A stretch of 35,029 bases of DNA from an uncultured Bacteroidales bacterium (GTDB taxonomy: Bacteria; Bacteroidota; Bacteroidia; Bacteroidales; Muribaculaceae). The stretch is taken from contig CAMWNG010000015.1 of the NCBI GenBank assembly GCA_947175575.1, positions 1 through 35,029 of the forward strand, in the 5' to 3' direction. A model generated the notes under the pieces. The model was not told the origin of the DNA and searched no databases. It was given only the letters and a program-made list of their open reading frames with translations. Shown piece after piece: positions 25,878-34,685 of this stretch; positions within the stretch are counted from its first letter, which is position 1, and the number at the start of each line of letters is the position of its first letter. A program made the position numbers and the translations under genes.

Positions 25878-26774
25878 ATGGCACGAAGCTCCGACTCCAA
25901 AGGCTGTGTGGCAGCCGTGGGCACATTCGACGGATTCCACCGCGGACATCGTGCAATAATCGGACGTGTGCTTGACGAATGCCACGAAAGGGGGCAGAGC
26001 GGATGTGTGATTACATTCGACAATCATCCGCTGAGCGTAATCGCACCGGCGCGTGCTCCGCAGTGGGCTTATCCCAGGACAGAGTCGGAGCGTCTTATCC
26101 GTGAAGCGGGAATCGAACAGGTAATCAAAATTCCCTTCACTGCGGAGCTGAAAGGCCTCACAGCAGAAGAGTTTATGCGTCATATAAGGAATGAATACGG
26201 CGTTGAGACGCTCGTGATGGGTTACGACAACACCTTCGGGAGCGACCGACTCACCTCACCGCAACAATATGATGCCGCAGGAGAGGCTGCAGGCGTAAGG
26301 GTCATAAATGTCCCACCGGTAGAACTCGCTGACGGAAGCCGGCCGTCGTCGTCGGCCCTTCGCCATGCCCTTGTCCAGGGCGATATCGACCGCTACATAC
26401 AGCTCAGCGACCACTACCCCATGCTATCGGGGCCTGTGATGCACGGAAAGCAGAACGGCCGCAAGATTGGGATCCCTACGATGAACGTGGATACCGGCGA
26501 CCTTTGTCTTCCTGAAGCCGGAGTTTATGCGGCGAAATTCAAGGGGGCGGACGGTTCACGGCCGGCAGTGCTGAATGTAGGCAAAAATCCGACTGTCGGA
26601 CCGGGGAATCCGGTGACAGTGGAGCTTCATGTGCCGGATATGGAACTCGGTGACATGTACGGAAAGGATATCCGCTTTGAAATCACGCGCAGGATAAGGC
26701 CCGAACGCCGGTTCTCCTCTCTTGACGAACTCCGCCGGGCCATAGCGGCAGACATAGCCGCCAGCCGCGAATAA
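25878..26774 (+). CDS. ribF: Bifunctional riboflavin kinase / FAD synthetase
   Basis: RibF phosphorylates riboflavin to FMN and adenylates FMN to FAD. The N-terminal nucleotidyltransferase domain shows GTFDGFHRGH (residues 15-24) and a PSSSALRHAL motif matching the SSTxIR region. The C-terminal riboflavin kinase domain shows GPVMHGKQNGRKIGIPTMNV, with the PTxN motif, and LHVPDMELGDMYGK. At 298 residues it has family length. It is the last gene of the queF-queC-HAD-ribF unit and is followed by a strong terminator. Confidence 0.93.
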   Translation: MARSSDSKGCVAAVGTFDGFHRGHRAIIGRVLDECHERGQSGCVITFDNHPLSVIAPARAPQWAYPRTESERLIREAGIEQVIKIPFTAELKGLTAEEFMRHIRNEYGVETLVMGYDNTFGSDRLTSPQQYDAAGEAAGVRVINVPPVELADGSRPSSSALRHALVQGDIDRYIQLSDHYPMLSGPVMHGKQNGRKIGIPTMNVDTGDLCLPEAGVYAAKFKGADGSRPAVLNVGKNPTVGPGNPVTVELHVPDMELGDMYGKDIRFEITRRIRPERRFSSLDELRRAIAADIAASRE

Positions 26775-26803
26775 TCACCGCGATATATACATAACATAAC
26801 CTC

Positions 26804-26843
26804 TCCGGATGAGCGACAAAGCATGCTCCTCCGGATTTTTTTT
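26804..26843 (+). terminator. Rho-independent terminator after ribF
   Basis: The stem CCGGATGAGC (26805-26814) pairs with GCTCCTCCGG (26825-26834) with one mismatch, followed by eight T residues (26836-26843). It ends the que/rib transcript. Confidence 0.85.
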
Positions 26844-26877
26844 GCCTCAAAATGATGTGAGTTTGAGAAAAAGTTTG

Positions 26878-26885
26878 TAATTTTG
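26878..26885 (+). promoter_or_regulatory. Bacteroidetes -7 element for the FadL-like gene
   Basis: TAATTTTG matches TAnnTTTG, 30 bases before the start codon at 26916. No -33 at proper spacing is seen. Confidence 0.5.
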
Positions 26886-26915
26886 TCGCATTGTTTGAAT
26901 TTTTGTCCAATAAAC

Positions 26916-28280
26916 ATGAAAAAAGGATTCTTTTTAGGTGTGCTCACACTTTGCTCCATCACCGCATGGGGCGAGGGCTATCAGGTGAACACCTACAGCG
27001 CCCGCCAGCAAGGCATGGGCATGACCGGTGTGGCGACTCCGTTAGGCTCGGAAAGCGTGATCTTCAATCCCGGCGCACTGGCACAGATGTCTGACCGATT
27101 CCAGATAAGCGGATCAGTCAGCGCGACATCGGCACACGCTTCCGCCACTTACGACGGTGTGAAATATCAGTCAGACAACGGTATTTCCACTCCGATGAAC
27201 ATCTCGGCGGCTTTCCGCATCTACGACAACTTCTACGGCGGCATAAGTTTCTTCACTCCGGCCGGATCCGGCATCAACTGGGGCGAGAACTGGCCCGGGG
27301 CAGTGCTCAATCAGTCGGTGACCATTAAGGCGTTCGCCGTCCAGCCTACCCTGTCATGGGAAATCATAAAAGGGCTGAGCGTAGGCGCAGGTGTTTCAGT
27401 GAACTGGGGCAATGTGGACCTGAACAAGGCTCTCATGACCGGATCGTCGCTCAACAGACTCCTGGCGGCGCAAGGTGTGCCTCAGGAGGCGATGTACGCC
27501 CCCGAAGTGGCACCGGCATCGGTCAACCTCAACGGTAAGTCCGGCCTGGCAGTGGGATGGACCGCCGGCGCACTGTGGCAGATCAACAAGCGATGGAGTA
27601 TCGGCGCCATGTTCCGCAGCAAGACCACGCTGAAAGTGGCAAAGGGCGCCGCCGCGGTGAGCTACAACGGAATAGCAGAACAGATGTTGGCGCCCGTACT
27701 GGACAATCTCAACCACACGAATTTCAGCGCGTCGCTTCCTGAACCCTACGTTTTCACGGCCGGCGTGGCATTCCGCCCGGATTCACGATGGCTGATCGAA
27801 GCAGACGTGCAACTCAACGGCTGGGGCGCATACAAGACTCTCGACATCGAATTCGCGGAACTCGAATCGTTCAATCAGCATCTCACCAAAAATTATCATA
27901 ACGCGATGACATACAAAGCGGGAGCGCAATTCTCCGTCACCCGCCGGCTTGACGTGCGCGCGGGACTGATGGTGGACTGCAGCCCTTGTGACATCAACCA
28001 TTACAACCCCGAGACGCCCGCACAGACACGCGTGGAACCGGCCGTAGGCTTCTCGTTCAAGCCTCTGAAGGGACTTTCGATCGACTTCTCGTTCATGTAT
28101 GTACACGGTTGCGGAGTGAAGAACGGCACCGGCCAGTATGACGATATGGTGTACAAGATAGCGGAAGGAATAAATCCGGGCCTTGCGCAGGTTCTCGGAC
28201 TCAGTCCGCAGGGGACATTCAAGGCCGACTATAAGGTGCATGCCTTCATTCCGGCACTCGGTCTCTCATACAGTTTCTGA
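26916..28280 (+). CDS. OmpP1/FadL/TodX-family outer-membrane transport protein
   Basis: I choose the start at 26916 (MKKGFFLGVLTLC), because it gives a clean signal peptide; an in-frame upstream ATG at 26883 lies inside the -7 promoter element. The mature protein begins EGYQVNTYSARQQGMGMTGVATP, typical for FadL-type barrels, whose N-terminus plugs the pore. A family landmark follows (ESVIFNPGALAQM, the asparagine-proline NPA-like motif), and the rest is alternating barrel strands ending in ALGLSYSF with a terminal aromatic residue. At 454 residues it has family length. It likely imports long-chain fatty acids or other hydrophobic compounds. It is a single gene with its own promoter and terminator. 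Confidence 0.9.
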   Translation: MKKGFFLGVLTLCSITAWGEGYQVNTYSARQQGMGMTGVATPLGSESVIFNPGALAQMSDRFQISGSVSATSAHASATYDGVKYQSDNGISTPMNISAAFRIYDNFYGGISFFTPAGSGINWGENWPGAVLNQSVTIKAFAVQPTLSWEIIKGLSVGAGVSVNWGNVDLNKALMTGSSLNRLLAAQGVPQEAMYAPEVAPASVNLNGKSGLAVGWTAGALWQINKRWSIGAMFRSKTTLKVAKGAAAVSYNGIAEQMLAPVLDNLNHTNFSASLPEPYVFTAGVAFRPDSRWLIEADVQLNGWGAYKTLDIEFAELESFNQHLTKNYHNAMTYKAGAQFSVTRRLDVRAGLMVDCSPCDINHYNPETPAQTRVEPAVGFSFKPLKGLSIDFSFMYVHGCGVKNGTGQYDDMVYKIAEGINPGLAQVLGLSPQGTFKADYKVHAFIPALGLSYSF

Positions 28281-28302
28281 TATCAGGTAGTTTCAATTTC
28301 CC

Positions 28303-28345
28303 CCGTCCCGAAGCGGCATGTCGCCGGCTTCGGGACGGAATTTTT
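28303..28345 (+). terminator. Rho-independent terminator after the FadL-like gene
   Basis: A 12-base-pair perfect stem (28303-28314 with 28327-28338) and a T5 run at 28341-28345 lie between two converging genes. The minus-strand side lacks a T-run, so it serves mainly the plus strand. Confidence 0.88.
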
Positions 28346-28366
28346 ATGAGCAGGCGTCCGAACCGC

Positions 28367-28843
28367 TCAGAACCGTACCTCGAAAATTTGGGAAGGCAGA
28401 TGCTGGAGGGCGACAAAGAGCGCGCGGCGGGGATTGCGGTAGAGATGACCGAAAGGAGTGGTCGCCACATGCCGCTCAAGGGCCGGAGCCGCGGGAGCAT
28501 CGGTCAGCACTGACGCCCCTGCGGGAATCGATGGCTCGGCATCGAAACCGTCAATGACCACGAGAGGTGCGCCGGCACCTCCGCGCGGCAAGGCTTCAAG
28601 GACCACGGCACGCAGGATTTTCTCACGTTCCGACGGGGCATAGATAATGACCTCGCACGGGTGCAGTTCGACAAGAATACGGTAGAGTCGTCTTAGATCC
28701 CGACGGTCAAGGGCTGACTCGGCGTAATAGGCGCAACCGCGGGGTGCGGCGAGCACCTCGCGCACCATCCGGTAGGCGAACGGTGAGTGAACCCCGAAGC
28801 CGCGGGAGTGCCGCAAGCGTTTGTACCACTCCCCTATTCCCAT
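28367..28843 (-). CDS. Short protein resembling the N-terminus of a Bacteroidetes SAM-methyltransferase family
   Basis: This is a 158-residue protein. Its start, RHSRGFGVHSPFAYRMVREV, resembles the opening (GIHSPF motif) of a Bacteroidetes class I SAM-dependent methyltransferase family. The usual glycine-rich SAM loop (a GxGxG-type motif) is not visible, and the length is well below a full methyltransferase of that family, so catalytic activity is doubtful. It is Ala- and Arg-rich with no membrane segment. It starts 2 bases after the YfhO stop and is the last gene of the operon. It may be a reduced non-catalytic paralogue or a degraded gene. The open frame is intact. Confidence 0.6.
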   Translation of the reverse strand: MGIGEWYKRLRHSRGFGVHSPFAYRMVREVLAAPRGCAYYAESALDRRDLRRLYRILVELHPCEVIIYAPSEREKILRAVVLEALPRGGAGAPLVVIDGFDAEPSIPAGASVLTDAPAAPALERHVATTPFGHLYRNPRRALFVALQHLPSQIFEVRF

Positions 28844-28845
28844 CG

Positions 28846-31485
28846 TCAGAAGTCGTGTCGGCGGAGATTAACGAACATCGCCAGAAGCACAAGCATATAG
28901 ATTATTGAAACAGCCGCATAAGCCACCCCGCCTGTGATGTGCAGGGAATCGGGATCGAAGGTCATCACGACTTCATGGCGACCGGCAGGAACTCGCAGGG
29001 CGCGGAGCAGATAATTGACGCGACCGAGTTCGGCGGGGCGGCCGTCAATCGTGGCTTTCCATCCCCAGGGGAACCACACTTCCGAGAACACGGCGACTGC
29101 TGAGGTGCGGGTGTCGGTGAGATACTCCACGCGGTTGGGGGTATAGCTCACAAGCGATACTGTATCGCCGGGAGCGAGCGAACCTGTCTCGCGGCCAAGA
29201 GCCTGCGCGAAGCGTTCATCGGCCACAGCCTCGCGGCGCGGATCGAGAGAGGCAAGCGCCTCCATTTCGGCATCGGCATCCTTGACATACTCCACGCCGG
29301 GGACGAGCCATGCGGGGCCGGAGGCATTGGTGTTCAGGAGTACCGGGGCCTGCTTGTCGCCCGTGATGATATAGCGGGCGTTGAGCATGTCGAGCATGCG
29401 ATAGGAGGCGGCGAGCGACTCGGCCACAGGCTGTTGTTCGTCGGGAAGGGAGACCCGGATACTGTCATCGCGGAATTCGGGATGATAACCGTAGCTGAGC
29501 ACGGGCTGGAGACGTCGCTGTATGAGGTCTTCGTAGCGGTTGAGCTTGGCGGCGTGATAGCCTCCGACGGTATGGTGATAATACGAGCGGTTCGGACGCC
29601 AGAATCCGGGAATATCCATCACGCGATAATGAGTTGTATCCTGCATGATGAGCTGATCGATGGCATCGGGTGAAAATTCGGGTCCGGCATCGCTCACAGC
29701 GACAAAGGAGGCGTGGTCGACATAGCGTTTGTCCACGCCGTAGAGGTCGGACAGCACGAGGACACCCAAGGCTCCGACGGCCACACGACGGTCAAGGCGG
29801 CCTCCCAACGCAAGCCACAGCAACAGCGCGCCGGCAGCAAGGAATCCGAACGAACGCCAGCCGTCGGCACGCACCATGCCGTAGCGGAGATCTTCAATGG
29901 CGGCACGCATTTCGGGGTTATTGATCGAATATTCGTAAGCCATCTGCTGCACTTCGGCCTGCGAGTATCCATATTGCGCTCCGAGTTGGGCGACCTGATT
30001 GCTCATCTGAGCCGACACAGCGGTGTCGGAAGTGGTGATGGCACGGCCGAACAGCGAGGGCGCGAGGGCGGCTGCGAGGGCAACTACGGCGCAGGCTCCG
30101 AAACACCATGCGACGGTGCGCCGCGCAGCGGGGTTCCCGGCTTCCTCCATCAGACGCGACAGGCCGAGGATGGCAAGCAGCGGAATGGTGAATTCGGCTA
30201 TCACGAGTATGCTCTCGACTGCCCTGAATTTGTTATAGAGCGGAACATTGTAGATGAACAGATCGGTGAGCGCGGGGAAGTTTGAACCCCATGCGAGCAC
30301 GATGCTGAACACGGTGAGCACGAGGAGCGCCCATTTCTCGGGACCGCGGACCAGCACGCATCCCACGAGGAACAGAGCGAGGATAACTGCACCGACGTAA
30401 ACGGGGCCGTTCGTGCCCTCTGAATCGTTGAAATACTGCGGCAGATAAGGCAGGAGGTCGGCGGCGGGGCGGCCGGCATAGTCGGCTGCACCGTCGAGGC
30501 GGTCAAGACCCATGTGCACCATGCCCCCACCTTCGGGCTTGGCGGTGGCACCGCCTTTGATATTCGGGACAAGAAGGGTGAATGTCTCGGATGTGCCGTA
30601 GCTCCAGCCTACGATCTCGCCGTAGGGCATGCCTCCTGTGGGGCGGGGAGCGTCGGGGTCAGCCTCGGATGACGGAAGCGGAGTGAGTTCGCTCTGCGAG
30701 CGCTTTGTCTCCTTGGAGTATTCATAGGTGTTGTAAAGGCTGGGGAGGTTGGCACCGATGGCAAGCGCACCGCACACCACACTGACGGCCGTGGCGGCAC
30801 ACCAGCGGCGCAGGCGTCCTTCGCGCACGGCACTCACGAGCCAGGCCACAACCAGTCCGAACATCACGAATCCGAAATAATATGTCATCTGCGGATGATT
30901 GGCGTTGAGCTGCATCATGGCGAAGAGGGCGAGGAGCGATCCGCCGGTGATGTAACGTCCGCGATAGACCATCACCAGACCGGCTATCGTGGGCGGGACG
31001 TAAGCGAGTGTAACGAATTTCCAGATATGTCCGGCACCGATGATGATGACGAAATAGCTCGACAGACCCCAGGCGACGGCTCCGATCAGGGCGTACCACC
31101 ACCGCTGACGCATGGCCATGAGCAGGATGAAGAATCCGGCCATCATCATGAAAAGGAGGTTGGACGGGGCGGGCAGTCCGAGACCGTAAACGGTGTCGAT
31201 CCAGCTGAACAGTGAGTTTGAGGGATAGGAGGGCGAAATCTGGAATGTTGGCATACCGCCGAAGAGCGCATCGGTCCACAGAGCCTGTTCGCCGGTCTGC
31301 TCGCGGTACACCTGAGCTTCGTGGCCGTTGGCGGCGCCCTGCATCATGTCATACTGTCGCAGGGTGTTGCCCTCCACATTGTCGGGATAGAAGAAAAAGA
31401 ACGCCACCAGGGCCATCACGACCACCGATATCGCCGACCCCCACACCTGCGGGCGGAGGCACCACTGTTTTATCTTGTCAATCAT
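28846..31485 (-). CDS. YfhO-family multi-pass membrane protein
   Basis: This 879-residue protein has an N-terminal membrane helix (about 16-32), then many hydrophobic segments up to about residue 560. A large extracytoplasmic C-terminal part contains DTTHYRVMDIPGFWRPNRS and AVFSEVWFPWGWKATIDGRPAELGRVNYLLRALRVPAGRHEV. It ends with a final membrane helix (VAYAAVSIIYMLVLLAMF). This is the pattern of the YfhO family, which is related to polyprenyl-dependent glycosyltransferases. In this operon it lies downstream of a polyprenyl-phosphate mannose synthase, so it may use the lipid-linked sugar to glycosylate a cell-envelope acceptor (inference). The gap to dihydroorotase is 13 bases. Confidence 0.87.
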   Translation of the reverse strand: MIDKIKQWCLRPQVWGSAISVVVMALVAFFFFYPDNVEGNTLRQYDMMQGAANGHEAQVYREQTGEQALWTDALFGGMPTFQISPSYPSNSLFSWIDTVYGLGLPAPSNLLFMMMAGFFILLMAMRQRWWYALIGAVAWGLSSYFVIIIGAGHIWKFVTLAYVPPTIAGLVMVYRGRYITGGSLLALFAMMQLNANHPQMTYYFGFVMFGLVVAWLVSAVREGRLRRWCAATAVSVVCGALAIGANLPSLYNTYEYSKETKRSQSELTPLPSSEADPDAPRPTGGMPYGEIVGWSYGTSETFTLLVPNIKGGATAKPEGGGMVHMGLDRLDGAADYAGRPAADLLPYLPQYFNDSEGTNGPVYVGAVILALFLVGCVLVRGPEKWALLVLTVFSIVLAWGSNFPALTDLFIYNVPLYNKFRAVESILVIAEFTIPLLAILGLSRLMEEAGNPAARRTVAWCFGACAVVALAAALAPSLFGRAITTSDTAVSAQMSNQVAQLGAQYGYSQAEVQQMAYEYSINNPEMRAAIEDLRYGMVRADGWRSFGFLAAGALLLWLALGGRLDRRVAVGALGVLVLSDLYGVDKRYVDHASFVAVSDAGPEFSPDAIDQLIMQDTTHYRVMDIPGFWRPNRSYYHHTVGGYHAAKLNRYEDLIQRRLQPVLSYGYHPEFRDDSIRVSLPDEQQPVAESLAASYRMLDMLNARYIITGDKQAPVLLNTNASGPAWLVPGVEYVKDADAEMEALASLDPRREAVADERFAQALGRETGSLAPGDTVSLVSYTPNRVEYLTDTRTSAVAVFSEVWFPWGWKATIDGRPAELGRVNYLLRALRVPAGRHEVVMTFDPDSLHITGGVAYAAVSIIYMLVLLAMFVNLRRHDF

Positions 31486-31498
31486 CTTTTTAGAGTGT

Positions 31499-32803
31499 CT
31501 AAATTCTGAATCTGAGTGCTTCGGGACCTGTGCCGCCGTTGACCCATGCGCGCACCACGCGGTGGTGGAGCTGCCGGCCGGTCATCGGAGTCCAGCCGCA
31601 GGGGCTGAGCACGTCGGCGTCGGTCACGGTATAGGGTTCGTCAAGGTGCTCGACCAGCACCATGTCGGCGCGGTAGCCGGGCGCGAGCACTCCGCGGCTT
31701 TCGATGCCGAAAAGCCGGGCGGGAGCCTTGCACATGCGGCTGACGGCCATCTCGGGGCCGAACATGTCGAGCATGGCAGGTAGGGAGAATTGAACCATCG
31801 GGGCGCCGGACATGGCTGTGAACACATCGCCTTGCTTCTCGGCGAGAGTGTGCGGGGCATGGTCGGTGGCTATGACGGAGAGGCGTCCGTCAGCGAGAGC
31901 CCGGCGCAGTGCGTCGCGGTCGGCGGCGGATTTCACGGAGGGGTTCATCTTGATTCGACTGCCGAGACGGGCGTAGTCGTCAGAGCAGTGAATGAGATGG
32001 TGAGGGGAGACCTCGGCGGTGATTCGGCGCGAGGCCGGGTCGCCTCCGTCGGGGTCGAAGAGGGCACATTCGGCGGCCGTGGTCACATGAGCCACATGGA
32101 GGCGTGTGCCGTAGCGCTCGGCAAGCTCCATGGCATGCTCGGTGGCACGCACGCAGGCCTCGGCGGGGCGGAGGCGGGTGTGCCAGATCATGTTTTCGGG
32201 GTCGGGAATCGGGCTGTAGCGGGCCGTGAGGCGGTCAATCACGCCCTGATCTTCGGCGTGGACTACAACGCGGCCGGGCTGTTCGGCAAACACGGCGCGC
32301 AGGGGATCGTCTCCGTCGAGCAACATGTTGCCGGTGCTCGAACCCATGAACACCTTTACGGCCGCCACGCGGGAGTAGTCGGTGAGCTGCAGTTCGCGGA
32401 GGTTGTCGGCTGTGGCGCCTATCATGAAGGCGTAGTTGCCGGCGGCGGTGCGGGCGGCTATCTCTTCTTTCGCTTCGAGAAGGTCACGGGAGACGGTTGC
32501 GGGACGTGTGTTGGGCATCTCGATCCAGGAGGTTACGCCACCGGCGAGAGCGGCGCGGCTTTCGGAGGCTATCGAGGCCTTGTGGGTGAGGCCGGGTTCG
32601 CGGAAATGGACGTGGACGTCAATGGCACCGGGCAGCAGGAGGCGTCCGGCTGCGTCGACCGTCTCGGTGGCCTCGGCAAGCACCTCGGGGGGCACGGACC
32701 CGCGGCCCATGCGGTCGATGTCGGCTCCGGATGTGAGCAGCCAGCCGGTGTGTTCGGGTTCGAGCCCGGACACTATCCGCGCATTATGTATCAGCACTTT
32801 CAT
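31499..32803 (-). CDS. pyrC: Dihydroorotase
   Basis: The enzyme cyclises carbamoyl-aspartate to dihydroorotate in pyrimidine synthesis. This 434-residue protein has the metal-binding HxH in DVHVHFREPG (His64 and His66), IEMPNT, the Lys in AAVKVFMGSSTGNML, HAEDQ, LHVAHVTT, EVSPHHL, and the catalytic Asp in ATDHAPHT. These place it in the larger, class I dihydroorotase group with an amidohydrolase barrel. The start overlaps the mannosyltransferase stop by four bases (ATGA), indicating translational coupling. The symbol is functional; some annotators use pyrC only for the class II enzyme. Confidence 0.92.
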   Translation of the reverse strand: MKVLIHNARIVSGLEPEHTGWLLTSGADIDRMGRGSVPPEVLAEATETVDAAGRLLLPGAIDVHVHFREPGLTHKASIASESRAALAGGVTSWIEMPNTRPATVSRDLLEAKEEIAARTAAGNYAFMIGATADNLRELQLTDYSRVAAVKVFMGSSTGNMLLDGDDPLRAVFAEQPGRVVVHAEDQGVIDRLTARYSPIPDPENMIWHTRLRPAEACVRATEHAMELAERYGTRLHVAHVTTAAECALFDPDGGDPASRRITAEVSPHHLIHCSDDYARLGSRIKMNPSVKSAADRDALRRALADGRLSVIATDHAPHTLAEKQGDVFTAMSGAPMVQFSLPAMLDMFGPEMAVSRMCKAPARLFGIESRGVLAPGYRADMVLVEHLDEPYTVTDADVLSPCGWTPMTGRQLHHRVVRAWVNGGTGPEALRFRI

Positions 32804-33540
32804 GCCTTTTCATACTTTTTGAAGAGCGAGTTCCATTTCAGTCGGATGACGCCGAAGACGGCCTCGCCGAATATTCCCGAATTCATCTTCGACTCGCCGA
32901 GCACACGGTTGACGAAGATAATGGGAATCTCCACCACCTTGAAGCCGTACATCACGGCGGTGAATTTCATTTCGATCTGGAAGGCGTAGCCCTTGAACTT
33001 CACCTCGTCGAGGGGAATGGTCTCGAGGACTTTGCGACGGTAGCATACGAAGCCGGCGGTGGTGTCGTAGACGGGGATACGGGTGATCAGACGCACGTAT
33101 TTCGAGGCGTAGTAGGACATGAGGACGCGTCCCATGGGCCAGTTGACCACGTTTACGCCGGTGACGTACCGTGAACCGACTGCCACATCGCCTTCGCCGG
33201 AGGCCACCGCGGCCTGAAGTTTCACGAGGTCGAGGGGGTTGTGGGAGAAGTCGGCGTCCATCTCGCAGATGTATTCGTAGCCTTGTTCGAGGCACCATTT
33301 GAAGCCTGTGATGTAGGCTGTGCCGAGGCCGAGCTTACCCTCGCGCTCGATGATGAACACTCGCCCGGGATGCTCCTGGGCCTTGGCCTTTACGATGTCG
33401 GCTGTGCCGTCGGGTGAGTTGTCGTCGATGACGAGCACATCGAATTCGGTTGGCAGGGCCAATACGGCATCAATGATAGCGGCGGCGTTCTCGCTCTCAT
33501 TGTACATAGGGATGATCACAGCGGACTTCTCTTTGGTCAT
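32800..33540 (-). CDS. Polyprenol-phosphate mannosyltransferase (DPM1-like, GT2)
   Basis: This 246-residue GT-A glycosyltransferase transfers a sugar, mannose in the characterised relatives, from a nucleotide sugar to polyprenyl phosphate at the inner membrane. Visible features are IIPMYNESENAAAII, VIDDNSPDGTADI, the metal-binding DxD at Asp95-x-Asp97 (EMDADFSHNP), GSRYVTGVNVVNWP, and DTTAGFVCYRR. No membrane helices are seen, so it is the soluble, peripheral type. It is the first gene of the operon with dihydroorotase and YfhO. Confidence 0.92.
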   Translation of the reverse strand: MTKEKSAVIIPMYNESENAAAIIDAVLALPTEFDVLVIDDNSPDGTADIVKAKAQEHPGRVFIIEREGKLGLGTAYITGFKWCLEQGYEYICEMDADFSHNPLDLVKLQAAVASGEGDVAVGSRYVTGVNVVNWPMGRVLMSYYASKYVRLITRIPVYDTTAGFVCYRRKVLETIPLDEVKFKGYAFQIEMKFTAVMYGFKVVEIPIIFVNRVLGESKMNSGIFGEAVFGVIRLKWNSLFKKYEKA

Positions 33541-33561
33541 ATCTCCGGGGTCGAAATTTGA

Positions 33562-33610
33562 GGTTAATCAATTAACCCACAAAAATACGAACTTTTTCTC
33601 AAATGGCCAA
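33562..33610 (-). promoter_or_regulatory. Promoter with palindromic operator upstream of the mannosyltransferase operon
   Basis: On the minus strand, TTG (33610-33608), a 20-base spacer and TATTTTTG (33587-33580) form a good Bacteroidetes promoter. A perfect palindrome GGTTAAT-CA-ATTAACC (33562-33577) covers the expected start of transcription, a likely repressor site. Confidence 0.65.
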
Positions 33611-33650
33611 CGATTGTGAAAAATTCCTAAAAAGAGAGGGGATAGACGCG

Positions 33651-33886
33651 GAAGTGGCGGGTTGGGTTAGTCGGGTTGGCGGCGCGCACAGGCGCGTTGT
33701 TTTTGACGGATTGGTTTTGGCGGATTGGCGGCGACGCCGGAGACCGTCGTGGTCCGTGGGGGCTGGCGCGGAACTGGCGGGTTGGGTTGGTCGGGTTGGC
33801 AGCGCGCCCGAGACGTGCGCGGGTCCCTTTTTGGTCGGGTTGGCAGCCACGCCGGAGACCGTCGTGATCCGTGGGATGGCGACAAC
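33651..33886. repeat. G-rich tandem duplication, about 118 bases twice
   Basis: Two units (about 33651-33768 and 33769-33886) share blocks: TGGCGGGTTGGGTT followed by GTCGGGTTGGC at 33655 and again 120 bases later, and ACGCCGGAGACCGTCGTG at 33734 and again at 33849. The plus strand is G-rich, with GGGTTGGGTTGG runs that could form quadruplexes. Bases 33541-33890, the gap between the mannosyltransferase and NYN genes, hold only the promoter described and this repeat. Short open frames across it are not credible genes. Confidence 0.75.
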
Positions 33887-33890
33887 TGCC

Positions 33891-34592
33891 TCAAGGATGC
33901 GGATTCTTGTTTTTGGATGTTTTCTCCTTAAATGGAGTTACACTTTTTAAACCGTCTATATGCTCGAACAATTGAGGTTCAACATTTGCCAGCATTGGAT
34001 CAAGAATAAAATCTATGCCTTCTCTGCGCGCTAATTTGGCGGCCGGCACGAAGTCGGAATCACCGGAAAACAGCACTATTTGATCAACAAATTTCTTTAG
34101 TGCAAGCGAAGCGATGTCTACGCCTATCTTCATATCGACTCCTTTTTGCTTTACGGATAATGCCACATCATCTTCAGTCAAATCTGATAATGATTTAGTT
34201 CCTTTAAGCAGTTCTTTGGTCGCGGCAGGGCGGATTTCCCAATGCCCGTTATCTTTCAAAGTCCCTACCCTTAAGGCCACTTTACGCTTTTGCTTCAGGG
34301 CCTCCATAAGCTCTATACGAAATTTGAATTCCGGAGTCTTGCTAAAATCAACCGCTTTTTTACTGATGGGATTATGAGCTTTTTTACCTAAAGGGAGGCA
34401 GTCGTAGTAAAATATTCGATATAAGATATTTCTCTTACCGACATGCTTATGAGCCATCGTGTACATCAGTTCCGCGACTTGGGCTCCATCATAGCGTTTG
34501 TCTTTGTTATATAGCGCATTAAACCGCTTGATAAAGAAACCGCCATCTATTAGAATTGCAATTTTGATTGGAGGAAGTTGATCGTTTGCCAT
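33891..34592 (-). CDS. NYN-domain (PIN-like, LabA/DUF88) putative nuclease
   Basis: This 233-residue soluble protein belongs to the NYN branch of PIN-like metal-dependent ribonucleases. The acidic residues expected for the metal site are visible: Asp16 in AILIDGGFF, Asp153 and Asp159 in KGVDMKIGVDI, and Asp178 and Asp180 in LFSGDSDFVPAAKLARREG. The C-terminal tail is short and basic and ends a few bases from the tandem repeat. It has its own promoter. An RNA-processing, toxin or defence role is possible. No antitoxin-like partner gene lies beside it, and it is close to an insertion sequence. Confidence 0.87.
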   Translation of the reverse strand: MANDQLPPIKIAILIDGGFFIKRFNALYNKDKRYDGAQVAELMYTMAHKHVGKRNILYRIFYYDCLPLGKKAHNPISKKAVDFSKTPEFKFRIELMEALKQKRKVALRVGTLKDNGHWEIRPAATKELLKGTKSLSDLTEDDVALSVKQKGVDMKIGVDIASLALKKFVDQIVLFSGDSDFVPAAKLARREGIDFILDPMLANVEPQLFEHIDGLKSVTPFKEKTSKNKNPHP

Positions 34593-34616
34593 AGCATAAA
34601 AAAAGCTCAGGGGTAG

Positions 34617-34660
34617 GCGTGTCCATTATCAAGAATTAGCAGAGCCGCTATCGGACACGC
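34617..34660 (-). other. Leader hairpin of the NYN gene
   Basis: Perfect 8-base arms GCGTGTCC (34617-34624) and GGACACGC (34653-34660) lie inside the roughly 88-base untranslated leader, 25 bases before the start codon. It may be a structured RNA element affecting translation or a protein-binding dyad. Confidence 0.5.
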
Positions 34661-34685
34661 GTAGCCGTGAGCGTAATCATGATTG

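Noticed and set aside
31790-32989. A 399-codon plus-strand open frame opposite dihydroorotase
   Set aside because: It lies fully antisense to a gene with all dihydroorotase motifs and has Gly/Val/His-rich shadow composition with no recognisable domain.
33599-33867. Short open frames across the G-rich repeat
   Set aside because: Open frames occur on both strands because of the repeat's base composition; there is no start context, promoter or recognisable protein.
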